DNA of 54,115 nt. Origin: Lentisphaeria bacterium. GTDB lineage: Bacteria; Verrucomicrobiota; Lentisphaeria; Victivallales; Victivallaceae. Shown here piece after piece: positions 16,055 through 25,450 of the stretch (positions are counted from its first letter, which is position 1; the number at the start of each line of letters is the position of its first letter). The stretch spans positions 1 through 54,115 of the forward strand of contig JAFVRD010000029.1 of assembly GCA_017504435.1 (NCBI GenBank), given 5' to 3'. The position numbers and the translations under genes were made by a program. The notes beneath the pieces were generated by a model. It was not told where the DNA came from and did no database searches. It was given only the letters and a program-made list of their open reading frames with translations.

Positions 16055-17329
16055 ATGGAAAAAAGTGTGGTCAACTGGTCTGAAAAAGAACTTTCGGATT
16101 TGAAAAAAATTCTGGAGTCAGAATATTCTGAATTTGCCGGACGCAATTTGGCGTTGAATATGGCGCGCGGAAAACCCGGCAGCGGTTTGCTGGATCATAA
16201 TAATCCGGTGCTTGAAACGTTGAGCGTTACCAGTGCCGCAGATGGGACAGATGCCCGTAATTACGGAATTCTGGAAGGTTTGCCGGAAATGCGGCAGTTT
16301 TTTGGCGAAGTCCTTGATCTTGATCCGGAACGGATCATTGTCGGTGGAAATTCCAGTTTGACTTTGATGTATGATTCGATTGCCCGGCTGATGCTTTTTG
16401 GCAGCTGCGGATATCCGGCATGGAGCCGGGTGGAAAAACGCAAGTTCCTTTGTCCCAGTCCCGGTTATGACCGCCATTTCGCTATTACCCAGGAGTTCGG
16501 TTTTGAAATGATCACAGTGCCGATGACCGCAACCGGGCCGGATATGGATGTTGTGGAATCGCTGGTTGCCGGTGATGAAACGATCAAAGGCATTTGGTGT
16601 GTGCCGCTGTACAGCAATCCGCAGGGAATTTGTTACAGCGATGAAACTGTCAGCCGTTTGGGCAAAATGAAAACCGCTGCACCTGATTTCAAAATTTTCT
16701 GGGATAATGCCTATGGAGTGCATCACCTCTATGGTGAGACCAAACTGGCAGATATTTTTGCTGCCTGTGAAGCAGGAGGTAATCCTGATCGGGCATATTA
16801 TTTCTTCTCGACCAGCAAAATCACTTTCCCGGGAGCCGGCGTGGCGATGATGGCGTGTTCCTTTGAAGAACGTAAGGAGATCCTTAAACGGATCGGTATT
16901 CAGACTATCGGCAGTGATAAGCTCAATCAATTGCGGACATTGCGAACTTTGAAAGATGCTCCGACTTTGAAAAAACACATGGCGGAATTGGCAGATATTC
17001 TCCGTCCGAAATTTGATATTGTGCTGAAAACGCTGGATGAAGAACTCAAAGATGGTGGTTTTGCGGTATGGAATTCTCCCAAAGGCGGGTATTTTGTTTC
17101 ATTGGATACTTTGCCAGGTTGTGCGAAAGCAGCTTTGGAACTTGCCAAAAAAGCCGGTGTCACCATGACCGGTGCCGGGGCAACATTCCCGTACAAAAAA
17201 GATCCTCAGGACAGCAATATCCGGATTGCGCCGACTTATCCGTCCGATGATGAATTGCGTACTGCGATGAAATTGTTTTGCGTGTGCGTAAAACTTGCAA
17301 CGGTGCGTAAATTGTGCGGAGAGTTTTGA
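16055..17329 (+). CDS. Aspartate aminotransferase, class Ic (PLP-dependent)
   Basis: The 424-residue fold type I aminotransferase belongs to the alanine/aspartate family often mis-annotated as a MocR-type regulator. Family marks are NMARGKPG near residue 36, YGILEGLPEMR, GGNSSLTLMYD, CPSPGYDRHF, WDNAYGVHHL and the PLP lysine K255 in FSTSKITFPGAG. It has no DNA-binding domain. The likely reaction is transamination between aspartate and 2-oxoglutarate in amino-acid metabolism. It has its own promoter and GGGAGA upstream, and an isochorismatase-fold gene follows 27 bases later. Confidence 0.9.
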   Translation: MEKSVVNWSEKELSDLKKILESEYSEFAGRNLALNMARGKPGSGLLDHNNPVLETLSVTSAADGTDARNYGILEGLPEMRQFFGEVLDLDPERIIVGGNSSLTLMYDSIARLMLFGSCGYPAWSRVEKRKFLCPSPGYDRHFAITQEFGFEMITVPMTATGPDMDVVESLVAGDETIKGIWCVPLYSNPQGICYSDETVSRLGKMKTAAPDFKIFWDNAYGVHHLYGETKLADIFAACEAGGNPDRAYYFFSTSKITFPGAGVAMMACSFEERKEILKRIGIQTIGSDKLNQLRTLRTLKDAPTLKKHMAELADILRPKFDIVLKTLDEELKDGGFAVWNSPKGGYFVSLDTLPGCAKAALELAKKAGVTMTGAGATFPYKKDPQDSNIRIAPTYPSDDELRTAMKLFCVCVKLATVRKLCGEF

Positions 17330-17356
17330 TAAAAACAAACATGGAGTATTTTTATT

Positions 17357-17905
17357 ATGGAAATCCCCACTGTTGAAAATTCCTTGCTGGTTGTTGTTGA
17401 TTTGCAGCAAAAATTGATGCCGGTGATGAGTGATTCTGAATTGGTAACTGCCCGGGCGGCTTTGATGGTACGGGCGGCAGCGGAATTGGAATTGGATATT
17501 TTGGTGACCGAACAGTATCCCAAGGGATTAGGCAGTACAGTTCCGGAAATAGCGACCTGGCTGCCGGACAGTGCCAATGTTTGTGAAAAAACTGCGTTTT
17601 CCGTATTCAAATCTCCGGAATTCATGACCGAATTATCCTCCCGTAAACGGCAAACACTGATTTTTGTCGGTGTGGAGATGAATGTATGTCTGCTTCAAAG
17701 CGTGTTGGATGCCAGAAATGCCGGATACGAGGTGATTGTTGTTGCCGATGCCGTTGGCAGTCGCAAAAACAGTGAAAAAGAATGGGCGTTGGAAACGGCA
17801 CGTCGTTCAGGAGCTTATGTTTTAGGCAGTGAAGCGGTACTTTTTATGTTGTTGCGTGATGCCAAACATCCGCATTTTAAGGCTGTTTCTGCGCTTATTA
17901 AATAA
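17357..17905 (+). CDS. Isochorismatase-family hydrolase (YcaC-like)
   Basis: The 182-residue cysteine hydrolase has the family triad: Asp15 in VVVDLQQKLM, Lys78 in CEKTAFSVF and Cys111 in GVEMNVCLLQS. Short proteins of this kind resemble YcaC and nicotinamidase relatives whose substrates are mostly undefined. It lies between the aminotransferase and accD on the same strand and may share their transcript. The location does not indicate its substrate. Confidence 0.88.
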   Translation: MEIPTVENSLLVVVDLQQKLMPVMSDSELVTARAALMVRAAAELELDILVTEQYPKGLGSTVPEIATWLPDSANVCEKTAFSVFKSPEFMTELSSRKRQTLIFVGVEMNVCLLQSVLDARNAGYEVIVVADAVGSRKNSEKEWALETARRSGAYVLGSEAVLFMLLRDAKHPHFKAVSALIK

Positions 17906-17920
17906 TTTTCAGGTGTAAAT

Positions 17921-18775
17921 ATGGCTATTTTCAGCAGCGGTAAATATACGACATTGGGTTCCGGAGTCAAACGGAAAATGATTATTCCGGATGGGTCTTG
18001 GGTAAAGTGCAAACGTTGCGGTCAGACATTGTATACAGAACGTTTACAGGATAATCTGCAGGTTTGCTGGTGTTGCAATTATCACATGCCGATGGATGTA
18101 AAAGCCCGGATAATTTCATTGACCGATGAAGGCAGTTTTCGGGAAGAGGATGCAGAATTGCGTTCAGTAGACCGTCTGAATTTTTTTGATTCCAAAAGTT
18201 ATGTTTTAAGAATTGAGGAAAATCAGAAAAAGTCCGGTATGCCTGAAGCAGTTTGCTGTGGTCATGCAACGTTGAATTCGATCCCGTTTTCTTTGGGAGT
18301 TATGAATTTCAATTTTATGGGAGCTTCCATGGGATCTGTTGTCGGAGAGCGGATTACCCGGATGATCGAACGTGCTACTGAAAAAGAGCAGTCGGTGGTG
18401 TTGGTCACTGCTTCCGGCGGGGCCCGTATGCAGGAAGGTATTCTCAGTTTGATGCAGATGGCAAAAACCAGTGGTGCATTGGCGCGTCACCGGGAAAAAC
18501 GGTTGGGATATATTGTGATCATTACCAATCCCACTTATGGTGGTGTGTCGGCAAGTTTTGCGACACTGGGAGATGTGATTCTGTCTGAACCCGGAGCGAT
18601 GGTAGGTTTTGCCGGCCCCCGGGTGGTGCAGGAGACAACCAAGGCGGTTTTGCCGGAAGGATTCCAGACTGCAGAGTTTCTTTTGGCGCACGGATTGATA
18701 GATAGGGTCGTTGAACGTAAAAATTTACGAAAAGAATTGGTATTTTTACTTGACATTTTCAAGAAAAAGATGTAA
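17921..18775 (+). CDS. accD: Acetyl-CoA carboxylase carboxyltransferase subunit beta
   Basis: AccD forms the carboxyltransferase with AccA and transfers the carboxyl group from biotin carboxyl carrier protein to acetyl-CoA, producing malonyl-CoA. The 284 residues start with a C4 zinc finger (Cys30, Cys33, Cys49, Cys52). The crotonase-fold core includes FNFMGASMGSVVGERITR, TASGGARMQEG and PTYGGVSASFATLGD. CAGGTG precedes the ATG. The end of the gene carries the likely promoter for the SRP RNA. accA is not in the window. Confidence 0.96.
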   Translation: MAIFSSGKYTTLGSGVKRKMIIPDGSWVKCKRCGQTLYTERLQDNLQVCWCCNYHMPMDVKARIISLTDEGSFREEDAELRSVDRLNFFDSKSYVLRIEENQKKSGMPEAVCCGHATLNSIPFSLGVMNFNFMGASMGSVVGERITRMIERATEKEQSVVLVTASGGARMQEGILSLMQMAKTSGALARHREKRLGYIVIITNPTYGGVSASFATLGDVILSEPGAMVGFAGPRVVQETTKAVLPEGFQTAEFLLAHGLIDRVVERKNLRKELVFLLDIFKKKM

Positions 18776-18778
18776 GTT
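18750..18778 (+). promoter_or_regulatory. Candidate promoter of the SRP RNA gene, inside the accD 3' end
   Basis: TTGACA (18750-18755) and TAAGTT (18773-18778) with 17-base spacing place a start at about 18785, the first base of the SRP RNA closing stem. The -35 hexamer is perfect and the -10 is weak. Confidence 0.5.
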
Positions 18779-18784
18779 AAGTAT

Positions 18785-18900
18785 CGCTGTGAAACGGACC
18801 CTGTGTGTTGTCTGAAACGCCAACCGGGTCAGGTGGGGAACCAAGCAGCCCTACGCGATTTCCGACAGGCCACAGGTAATCTGTTTCACGGCATTTTTTT
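18785..18900 (+). ncRNA. ffs: Signal recognition particle RNA, small bacterial type, with terminator
   Basis: The conserved SRP domain IV is present: GGTCAGG (18827-18833), GGAA, AAGCAGCC (ending 18850). This is the Ffh-binding hairpin. The ends pair: GCTGTGAAAC (18787-18796) with GTTTCACGGC (18883-18892), followed by nine T residues that give a natural terminator. Length (~105 nt) fits 4.5S-type RNA without an Alu domain. It works with Ffh and FtsY to target membrane proteins. It lies between accD and rph. Confidence 0.93.
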
Positions 18901-18924
18901 TTAACCTTGAATCAGGTATCCTCC

Positions 18925-19650
18925 ATGAGTGTTTCGAGAATAGACGGCCGAGCCTGCGATCAGTTGCGCAATATCACCATCAATATGGATTATCTTTCCC
19001 ATCCGCTGGCATCATTACTGATTTGCTGCGGAGGGACAAAAGTTTTAACGGCAGCTTCATTTGATGAGAAAGTTCCGCAGTGGATGAAAAATCAAAAAGT
19101 TCCCGGAGGCTGGGTGACTTGTGAATATGGAATGCTTCCGGCTGCGACCGGAGAACGGTGTAAACGCGAAGCTGCATCCGGCAAACAAGGCGGCAGAACT
19201 GTAGAAATCCAGCGTCTTATCGGCAGATCTTTGCGTATGGCTGTTGATTTGGAGAAGCTCGGAGAATGTACTGTTTATCTGGATTGTGATGTTATTGATG
19301 CTGACGGCGGTACCCGGTGTGCCAGTATTACCGGAGCCTCACTGGCTTTGGCAGCGGCATGTAAACGCAGATATTCGGCAGCAGAAAATCCATTTAAGGA
19401 GTTGGTTGCTGCGGTCAGTGTCGGTATTATTGATGGAGTGCCGATGTTGGATTTGTGTTATGATGAAGATCACCGTGCTGAAGTTGATATGAATATCGTG
19501 ATGACTGAATCCGGAAATCTGGTCGAAGTGCAGGGAACTGCAGAAGGTGCGCCGTTTTCCCGGGCGCGGCTCAACGAATTGATCGATCTGGCAGAAATCG
19601 GGTTGAAACAGATTTTTGCAAAACAGCGTGAAATATTGGAGATAATTTGA
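18925..19650 (+). CDS. rph: Ribonuclease PH
   Basis: This phosphorolytic 3'-5' exoribonuclease trims tRNA 3' ends. The 241 residues show the family start (RIDGRACDQLRNITI), the phosphate-site segment CEYGMLPAATGERCKRE...GGRTVEIQRLIGRSLR and VYLDCDVIDADGGTRCASITGA. The ATG at 18925 (MSVSRIDGRA) has CAGGT at good spacing. An in-frame TTG at 18907 is less likely because it sits at the SRP RNA terminator. The stop overlaps the dnaX start (TTGATG). The direct neighbourhood of an RNA gene and an RNA-trimming enzyme is suggestive but unproven. Confidence 0.95.
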   Translation: MSVSRIDGRACDQLRNITINMDYLSHPLASLLICCGGTKVLTAASFDEKVPQWMKNQKVPGGWVTCEYGMLPAATGERCKREAASGKQGGRTVEIQRLIGRSLRMAVDLEKLGECTVYLDCDVIDADGGTRCASITGASLALAAACKRRYSAAENPFKELVAAVSVGIIDGVPMLDLCYDEDHRAEVDMNIVMTESGNLVEVQGTAEGAPFSRARLNELIDLAEIGLKQIFAKQREILEII

Positions 19651-21407
19651 TGGGCGAATATCAGGTCATAGCGCGTAAATGGCGGCCGCAGATGTTTGGT
19701 GATGTGGTTGGTCAGGAGCACGTAGTCAGAACCCTGAAAAATGCCATCCGCAGCGGCAGGATCGCTCACGCATATTTGTTTGTCGGTCCGCGCGGAATCG
19801 GAAAAACCACCTTGGCGCGTATTTTTGCCAAGGCGCTGAATTGTGAGAATCCCCGGGATGGAGAACCGTGTTGCGAATGTCCCAGCTGCCGGGAGATTGC
19901 TGCTGAGCGGAGTTTGGATGTGATGGAGGTCGATGCTGCCAGCCGCAATAGCAGTGCTGATATGCGGGATTTAGCTGACAGTACATTGACCCGTCCGGTC
20001 AGTGGCAAATACAAAATATATATCATTGACGAAGTTCACATGCTCAGTAAACAGGCATGGAATGTTTTGCTTAAAACTGTTGAAGAGCCTCCTGCCCATG
20101 TGAAATTTATTTTTGCGACGACTGAGGTCCATCAGGTTTTACCAACGATTATTTCCCGTTGTCAGCGTTTCGATTTGTTGCCGATCCCGACCCGGCAGAT
20201 CACCGAGCGTTTGCAGTTGATCGCAGAAAGTGAAAATGTGGCTATCAATCCGGATGCAGTTGCGGCGATAGCCCGTGCTGCTGATGGCGGTATGCGTGAT
20301 GCGCAATCATTATTGGATCAGATGATTGCATTTTTTGCTTCCGGAGATGGTTCCCGGATCACGGAGGATCAGGTCTTGTCTTTATTCGGTCTGACCGACC
20401 GGGAGGAATTGCATGCAATTATTACCGCGATGCTGCAGAATCAGCCCGGGGAGGTTGTCTGCCGGATCAGTAAACTGGCCAATAAAGGTAAAAATCTGGA
20501 AACGCTGTTTGATGATTTACTGGGCGCATTGCGGGCAATCCAGATGTGTTCAATTATGACAAATCCGGCAGATATTCTTGATGAGTCTGCGGAAAATATT
20601 AATCGGTTCCGGCAAATGGCAGCTGCTGTGCCGCAAGATACTGTGCAAATTATGCTCGAAACCGTTTCTCCGGTCGGCAGGATTCTGCATGATGCTTTGA
20701 ATAAGCAGATTTTTCTTGAAACTGTGCTGCTCAAAGCTATGCGGGAAGCGCATGCTGTACGCATAGGAGATATCCTTGCCCGGCTTAATCAGTTGCGCAG
20801 TGCCGGAGAGTTGCAGTTTCTTGATAAATTACCGGTCGTGGAGAAAAAGAGTGCTGTAATTCCTGTTGCTGCTCCCATTGTTCCGGCAGTGTCCGACCCG
20901 ATTGAATCTGTACCTGCTCCGGCAGTGTCAGCTCCGGAACCAATTGAATCAGCAGTCGCTCCGGCAGTGTCCGACCCGATTGAATCTGTACCTGCTCCGG
21001 CAGTGTCCGAACCGGTTGAATCTGTACCTGCTCCGGCAGTGTCAGCTCCGGAACCAATTGAATCAGCACTCGTTCCGGCAGAGTCGATTTCTGAACCCGC
21101 AGAACCGGTCGGAAGTGTGCCGGAAACAGTTGTTACGGAATCATTGTCAAATGCAGTTGTCAGTGATGAAGAAACGGAAATTTTTGATGCAGATGAGAAT
21201 CTTGCCGGACTTCCGGTATCTTCTGATATTCCCGGTATATCTGAGATGGCGAAAAAGCAATCCAAAGATGATTTTTCACCGCAAAAAAATCAGCGCAGCA
21301 TTGCCAATGATGATCCGCAGGCATTGACTGCGATCATAGCTCAGAATTCCACTGTCCGGGAAGTGGTGGATCTTTTTTCCGGCAGTGTCATCGACATCCA
21401 CGAATAA
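19650..21407 (+). CDS. dnaX: DNA polymerase III subunit gamma/tau
   Basis: This is the clamp-loader ATPase of the replisome. It has the AAA+ module with Walker A GPRGIGKTT (46-54), zinc-binding Cys65/74/77/80, Walker B IYIIDEVHM and sensor SRC (IISRCQRF). A domain III region runs to about residue 390. Then comes a Pro/Ala/Ser/Glu linker made of near-identical repeats (about 408-478), and a short conserved tail (PQALTAIIAQNSTVREVVDLF). The start overlaps the rph stop by one base, so the two are coupled. At 585 residues it is complete. I saw no convincing frameshift signal for a gamma form. Confidence 0.95.
   Translation: MGEYQVIARKWRPQMFGDVVGQEHVVRTLKNAIRSGRIAHAYLFVGPRGIGKTTLARIFAKALNCENPRDGEPCCECPSCREIAAERSLDVMEVDAASRNSSADMRDLADSTLTRPVSGKYKIYIIDEVHMLSKQAWNVLLKTVEEPPAHVKFIFATTEVHQVLPTIISRCQRFDLLPIPTRQITERLQLIAESENVAINPDAVAAIARAADGGMRDAQSLLDQMIAFFASGDGSRITEDQVLSLFGLTDREELHAIITAMLQNQPGEVVCRISKLANKGKNLETLFDDLLGALRAIQMCSIMTNPADILDESAENINRFRQMAAAVPQDTVQIMLETVSPVGRILHDALNKQIFLETVLLKAMREAHAVRIGDILARLNQLRSAGELQFLDKLPVVEKKSAVIPVAAPIVPAVSDPIESVPAPAVSAPEPIESAVAPAVSDPIESVPAPAVSEPVESVPAPAVSAPEPIESALVPAESISEPAEPVGSVPETVVTESLSNAVVSDEETEIFDADENLAGLPVSSDIPGISEMAKKQSKDDFSPQKNQRSIANDDPQALTAIIAQNSTVREVVDLFSGSVIDIHE
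20882..21081 (+). repeat. In-frame tandem repeats in the dnaX linker
   Basis: About five copies of a ~36-bp unit (core CCGGCAGTGTC...GAATC) lie in tandem. They encode alternating APAVSDPIESVP and APAVSAPEPIESA blocks. Two ~75-bp stretches are almost identical, pointing to recent slippage or unequal recombination. The reverse frames are also open across the repeat, which explains long antisense ORFs there. Confidence 0.85.
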
Positions 21408-21415
21408 GCAGATAT

Positions 21416-21889
21416 TTATTCATCTGTCCGGTGCAATGTCAGATCAAGGACTTTGAATACAATATCAGGAGAGAATCCTCTGGCAGTCAAAAAACGGAAC
21501 AGTTTTTCCCGCTTTTTCCGGCAATCGTTTTCATTTTTCAACAACCGGAGTTTGGTTTCTGCGGCACGTTGAGCTGCCAATAATTCCTCCTCCGGTTTTT
21601 CAGCGAGCATTTCCGAAACAGTTTCCATATCCAATCCGCGTTTGGCGAGTTTGAATTTTATCTGTCTGGAACCTAAATTACGTTGTGTCCGGAGATAATT
21701 CACACAATCTCCGGTGAGCAGATCATCATCCAGATAGTGCCGTTTCCGGCACTCATCAATGGCAGCATCAGCTTCGCAATCAGAATATCCTGCGCGGCGC
21801 AGCTTGGCAAGCAGTTCCAATTCGCTTAAAGGACGTGCTGCCAAATAACGCATCGCTTTTTCCAGTGCAGGCAGAGGAGCGGCAGGCAT
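21416..21889 (-). CDS. recX: RecX family regulatory protein
   Basis: The 157-residue helical-repeat protein has the RecX pattern: AMRYLAARPLSELELLAKLRRAGY, AIDECRKRHYLDDDLLTGDCVNYL and LGSRQIKFKLAKRGL. It ends with a third repeat (RFLTARGFSPDIVFKVL). RecX binds RecA filaments and inhibits or modulates recombination. recA is not in the window. It lies five bases after apgM on the same strand and converges with dnaX, with only eight bases between the stop codons. Confidence 0.9.
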   Translation of the reverse strand: MPAAPLPALEKAMRYLAARPLSELELLAKLRRAGYSDCEADAAIDECRKRHYLDDDLLTGDCVNYLRTQRNLGSRQIKFKLAKRGLDMETVSEMLAEKPEEELLAAQRAAETKLRLLKNENDCRKKREKLFRFLTARGFSPDIVFKVLDLTLHRTDE

Positions 21890-21894
21890 AAACG

Positions 21895-23112
21895 TTACAG
21901 CTCCAGCAGTGTGCGGACAAGTTCTTCTTTTTGCAGCAATCCCAACGCTCCGGTGGGGGCTTGAGATTCACTGAATTTGGTCACCTTATCCGGGGAGAAA
22001 TTTTTTCCGCAAATCGCCAATGGAACCGGATCAGTGGTATGTTTACGCAACTTGATTGGTACAGGATGATCCGGCAGGACAGCAAAATTGCAATTTTTTC
22101 CAGCCATCGCTTTCATTATCGGAGCAACGATATTGGCGTCAAACGCCTCGATTGCCTGCAATTTCAACTTCAAATCGCCGAGATGTGAACATTCATCAAT
22201 TGCTTCCACATGAACATAAACCAGATCGTATTTTTCTATAGCATCCAATGCTGCGGCAACTTTACCGCTGTAATTGGTGTCCAGAAATCCGGTTGCACCG
22301 GGGACTTCAATGACCTCCATCCCTGAACATTTACCCAGACCTTTGATAACATCCACTGCGCTGATGACTGCACCGGAGCGTCCGGCATAACGTTCAGAAA
22401 ACATTTGCATGGCGGGACGGTATCCGGGACTCCACGGCCAAATCCAGTTTGCCGGTGATTCTTTCGTCGCATTCAGCGGGTGTGCTGCCAGAAATTTGGC
22501 AGTTTTAGCAGACAGTTCTTCCAGAAATTTCACCGTATACGCCGCTTCCGGAGAATCATCAAGCGGTTTCAATTTTAATTCAGCCACTGGAATATCCTGT
22601 GATGAGTCCGGTTTCTGATAATCAATCTGATCGGAAAATTGTTTGCCGTGAAGAACCAGTAAATTCCGGTAACTTACGCCATGATGAAATGTTACTTCCG
22701 GAGAATCAAATTCTTCTTTCAAAGCTGCCATCAGAATTGCCGAATCCGCATCAGAAAGATGTCCTGCGGAATAGTCACGCAACACATTATCAGATGAAAC
22801 ATAAACCAGATTGCAACGCCATGCCACATCATCGGGAGCCAGTTGAATGTTCTGACTGGCTGCTTCGATCGGACCGCGCCCCGGATAGTTCAATTCCGGT
22901 TGAAATCCCAGTACCGACATATTGGCAACATCGGAACTGGTCGGCAATCCCGGCGGGAGAGTACGGAATGTACCATTCACGCCTTGAGCTGCAATAGAAT
23001 CCATCGCCGGAGTGTGTGCGTACTCCAGCGGGGTAAGTCCGTTTAATTCCGGCAGCGGTTCATCTGCCATGCCGTCCGGGAGGAAAATAATTGCTTTCTG
23101 ATAGTTTTTCAT
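21895..23112 (-). CDS. apgM: 2,3-bisphosphoglycerate-independent phosphoglycerate mutase, archaeal-type (ApgM)
   Basis: The 405-residue enzyme of the alkaline-phosphatase superfamily interconverts 3- and 2-phosphoglycerate in glycolysis. It starts with the metal-binding IIFLPDGMADEPLPELNG. The nucleophile region is LPTSSDVANMSVLGF (~57-71). Later metal-binding segments include VYVHVEAIDECSHLG and FAVLPDHPVPIKLRKHTTDPVP. The length fits the archaeal-type (apgM) family rather than the ~510-residue GpmI. The gene is tightly packed with the DUF167 gene upstream and recX downstream. Confidence 0.93.
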   Translation of the reverse strand: MKNYQKAIIFLPDGMADEPLPELNGLTPLEYAHTPAMDSIAAQGVNGTFRTLPPGLPTSSDVANMSVLGFQPELNYPGRGPIEAASQNIQLAPDDVAWRCNLVYVSSDNVLRDYSAGHLSDADSAILMAALKEEFDSPEVTFHHGVSYRNLLVLHGKQFSDQIDYQKPDSSQDIPVAELKLKPLDDSPEAAYTVKFLEELSAKTAKFLAAHPLNATKESPANWIWPWSPGYRPAMQMFSERYAGRSGAVISAVDVIKGLGKCSGMEVIEVPGATGFLDTNYSGKVAAALDAIEKYDLVYVHVEAIDECSHLGDLKLKLQAIEAFDANIVAPIMKAMAGKNCNFAVLPDHPVPIKLRKHTTDPVPLAICGKNFSPDKVTKFSESQAPTGALGLLQKEELVRTLLEL

Positions 23113-23115
23113 TTT

Positions 23116-23418
23116 TCATATATCCAGTAATTTGGTTATTTCATCGGCAGATCTGCCTTCGATCCGGATAACTTTATCCCGGCTGCATTCTCCGCTTTTT
23201 AAGGAGAGCGCAGTTTTGGGAAGCGTAAGTTTACCGGCAAGAAATTTCAATAAAGCCGCATTCGCTTTGCCGTCAACCGGCGGAGCCTGCAAATCCAGTT
23301 TCAAAGCATCTCCGAATGTTCCATTGACCGCACTGCGTTTTGCTCCGGGGTGGACTCTGAGTTTAAGCAGTACCGCTCCGGATGCTTCAATGCGCAGGAA
23401 ATCAGGCATTTGCATCAT
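23116..23418 (-). CDS. DUF167 (YggU) family protein
   Basis: The 100-residue protein matches the small YggU/DUF167 family: LKLRVHPGAKRSAVNG near the start, then KLDLQAPPVDGKANAALLKFLA and SGECSRDKVIRIEG. The function is unknown. Its 5' end overlaps the last 17 bases of ftsH, suggesting translational coupling, and the next gene apgM begins three bases after its stop. ATG 23418 is used; an ATG at 23409 is an alternative. Confidence 0.9.
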   Translation of the reverse strand: MMQMPDFLRIEASGAVLLKLRVHPGAKRSAVNGTFGDALKLDLQAPPVDGKANAALLKFLAGKLTLPKTALSLKSGECSRDKVIRIEGRSADEITKLLDI

Positions 23419-25438
23419 CTTGAGTGCCGATTTTCAATTCAATATCAGCAGTTGGATTATCAACATTGGCAATCTGTACTGCATCATTGGTTGGAGTTTC
23501 AGAGTTGCATTCCGGTTCCGGAGAAGACGGAGGCGGGGTCATACCAAGCAGCTCTTTGACTTCTGCGACAGAAAGCGTTTCTTTTTCCAACAATGCTTCA
23601 GCGAGTTTTTCCAATTGATCCTTATGAGTCGTCAGGCAGGTTTTTGCTTCTTCATAAGCAGCATCAATAAGCGCACGCACCTCAAGGTCGATCTCTCTGG
23701 CGGTTTCATTGGACATGCTTTCCGGCGGAGGTCCATCAATGCGCATGTGGAGATGATTGGTGTAATCACCTAGTTTGACCGGACCGAGTTTGGTCATGCC
23801 GAATATGCAGACCATTCTTCTGGCAATACCGGTAAGCTGTTGGATATCGGCAACCGCCCCGGTGGTTATGTCGCCAAAAATAATCTCTTCCGCAGCTCTG
23901 CCGCCGAGCGACATCGCCATGGTAGCCTGCAATTCCAATTTGCTCTTGGTGTAAGTATCTTCTTCCGGCATCAGGAACGTTGCACCGAGCGATTGTCCAC
24001 GCGGAATGATCGTGACTTTGTGTACCGGTGTGCAGTATTCATTGTGCAGCGCGATCAAAGTATGTCCGGCTTCGTGGTATGCTGTAAGCCTGCGCTCCCG
24101 GTCACTCATCCGGCGGCTGCGTCTTTCCGCACCGTAGCTGACTTTATCTCTGGCATCTTCCAATTCGGTTTGAGAGATCTCTTCTTTGTTTCTGCGGGCG
24201 GCGAGCAATGCCGCTTCATTGCAGAGGTTGGCAAGTTCCGCTCCGCTGAATCCTGGAGTTGTTTTGGCAATGACGTCCAAATCGACATTGGCATCGACCT
24301 TGATTTTTTTGACATGGACATCCAGGATTTGCCGTCTGCCGCGGATATCCGGCAGATCCATGACCACCTGACGGTCAAAGCGGCCGGGGCGGAGCAATGC
24401 CGGATCCAACACATCCGGACGGTTGGTAGCCGCCAGAACGATTACTCCATTGCGGCTCTCCAGACCATCCATCTCCACCAGCATGGCATTCAACGTTTGT
24501 TCACGCTCGTCGTGTCCGCCACCCCATCCGGAGAAACGGGATCTGCCGACTGCATCGATTTCATCAATAAAAATCAAACAGGGCATATTTTTACGGGCTT
24601 GATCGAACATGTCGCGTACCCGGCTGGCACCGACACCGACAAACATTTCCACAAAATCAGATCCGCTGATTGAAAAAAACGGAACTCCGGCTTCACAGGC
24701 AACTGCTTTGGCCATTAATGTTTTACCGGTACCGGGATCTCCTACAAGCAGACACCCTTTGGGAATTTTGCCTCCCAACAGCTGGAAACGCAACGGATCT
24801 TTGAGAAATTCCACAATTTCTCCGATCTCCTCTTTGGCTTCATCTGCACCGGCGACATCGCTGAAGTGAACATTGAGTTCGTCGGGGGGAATCATCCGGG
24901 CTTTGCTTTTGCCGAATTCCATTGCTCCGCCACCGTTCATTTTCATCTGCCGCATGGAGACAAAATAGATGATGCCGATGATCAACAAAACCGGCAGAAT
25001 GCTGGCAAAAAAGAAGTTCCAAAAGCCGGAGTTGTCATTTTCAACGGTCAGAGATGCTCCGGAATTACGCATAAGCGTGTCCAGCTCATCAGACATGACG
25101 ATCCGGGTGGAATAGTTTATATGGGCAGATGATTTATCATTGCCGGTTTTGGCAGATGTTTTCATTTCACCTTCGATTTGAAATACATCGTTACTGTCCT
25201 GAAGCAGTTTCATCGTCAGGATCGTTTTGTCCCGGAGTTTTGATTCAAACGCACTCTGGGTCAGCACTTCCGGTTGATCGGATGATCTGAACATCAGCAT
25301 CACGCCGAGCAGGATCATTATTATCAGCCACACGATCCCGGCTTTTGAACTCCGGGGCGGCATTTTCCTGGCGGTATTTTTCACCGGTTCATTTTTTTTA
25401 CCGGTTCCCTTGGGTGATTTTTTTTCGGATTCGCTCAT
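23402..25438 (-). CDS. ftsH: ATP-dependent zinc metalloprotease FtsH
   Basis: This membrane-bound AAA+ protease degrades misassembled membrane proteins and regulators. The 678 residues have a basic N-terminal tail, TM1 (~34-50), a periplasmic domain and TM2 (~140-160). Then follow Walker A GDPGTGKT (233-240), Walker [11 protein letters not shown] (287-296), the second region of homology ending RPGRFDRQ, and the zinc site HEAGH at 455-459. The start at 25438 (MSESEKK) has GAGG six bases upstream. The frame extends to 25465 without a ribosome-binding site. It heads a minus-strand group with DUF167, apgM and recX. Confidence 0.96.
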   Translation of the reverse strand: MSESEKKSPKGTGKKNEPVKNTARKMPPRSSKAGIVWLIIMILLGVMLMFRSSDQPEVLTQSAFESKLRDKTILTMKLLQDSNDVFQIEGEMKTSAKTGNDKSSAHINYSTRIVMSDELDTLMRNSGASLTVENDNSGFWNFFFASILPVLLIIGIIYFVSMRQMKMNGGGAMEFGKSKARMIPPDELNVHFSDVAGADEAKEEIGEIVEFLKDPLRFQLLGGKIPKGCLLVGDPGTGKTLMAKAVACEAGVPFFSISGSDFVEMFVGVGASRVRDMFDQARKNMPCLIFIDEIDAVGRSRFSGWGGGHDEREQTLNAMLVEMDGLESRNGVIVLAATNRPDVLDPALLRPGRFDRQVVMDLPDIRGRRQILDVHVKKIKVDANVDLDVIAKTTPGFSGAELANLCNEAALLAARRNKEEISQTELEDARDKVSYGAERRSRRMSDRERRLTAYHEAGHTLIALHNEYCTPVHKVTIIPRGQSLGATFLMPEEDTYTKSKLELQATMAMSLGGRAAEEIIFGDITTGAVADIQQLTGIARRMVCIFGMTKLGPVKLGDYTNHLHMRIDGPPPESMSNETAREIDLEVRALIDAAYEEAKTCLTTHKDQLEKLAEALLEKETLSVAEVKELLGMTPPPSSPEPECNSETPTNDAVQIANVDNPTADIELKIGTQDDANA

Positions 25439-25450
25439 TATAGCCTCTGT

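Noticed and set aside
16118-16978. 286-codon minus-strand frame opposite the aminotransferase
   Set aside because: The plus strand encodes a clear PLP enzyme with all motifs. The antisense frame has no recognisable domain or ribosome-binding site.
20882-21081. Possible CRISPR-like array
   Set aside because: The repeats are in frame, contiguous without unique spacers, and code for a Pro/Ala linker of DnaX.
20785-21265. Antisense frames through the dnaX repeat region
   Set aside because: They arise because the 36-bp repeats keep all frames open; composition is low-complexity.
21279-21291. Run of A residues late in dnaX as a programmed frameshift site for a gamma form
   Set aside because: It is not a proper A-AAA-AAG-type slippery site, lies near the end of the gene, and no stimulatory stem or suitable stop was evident.
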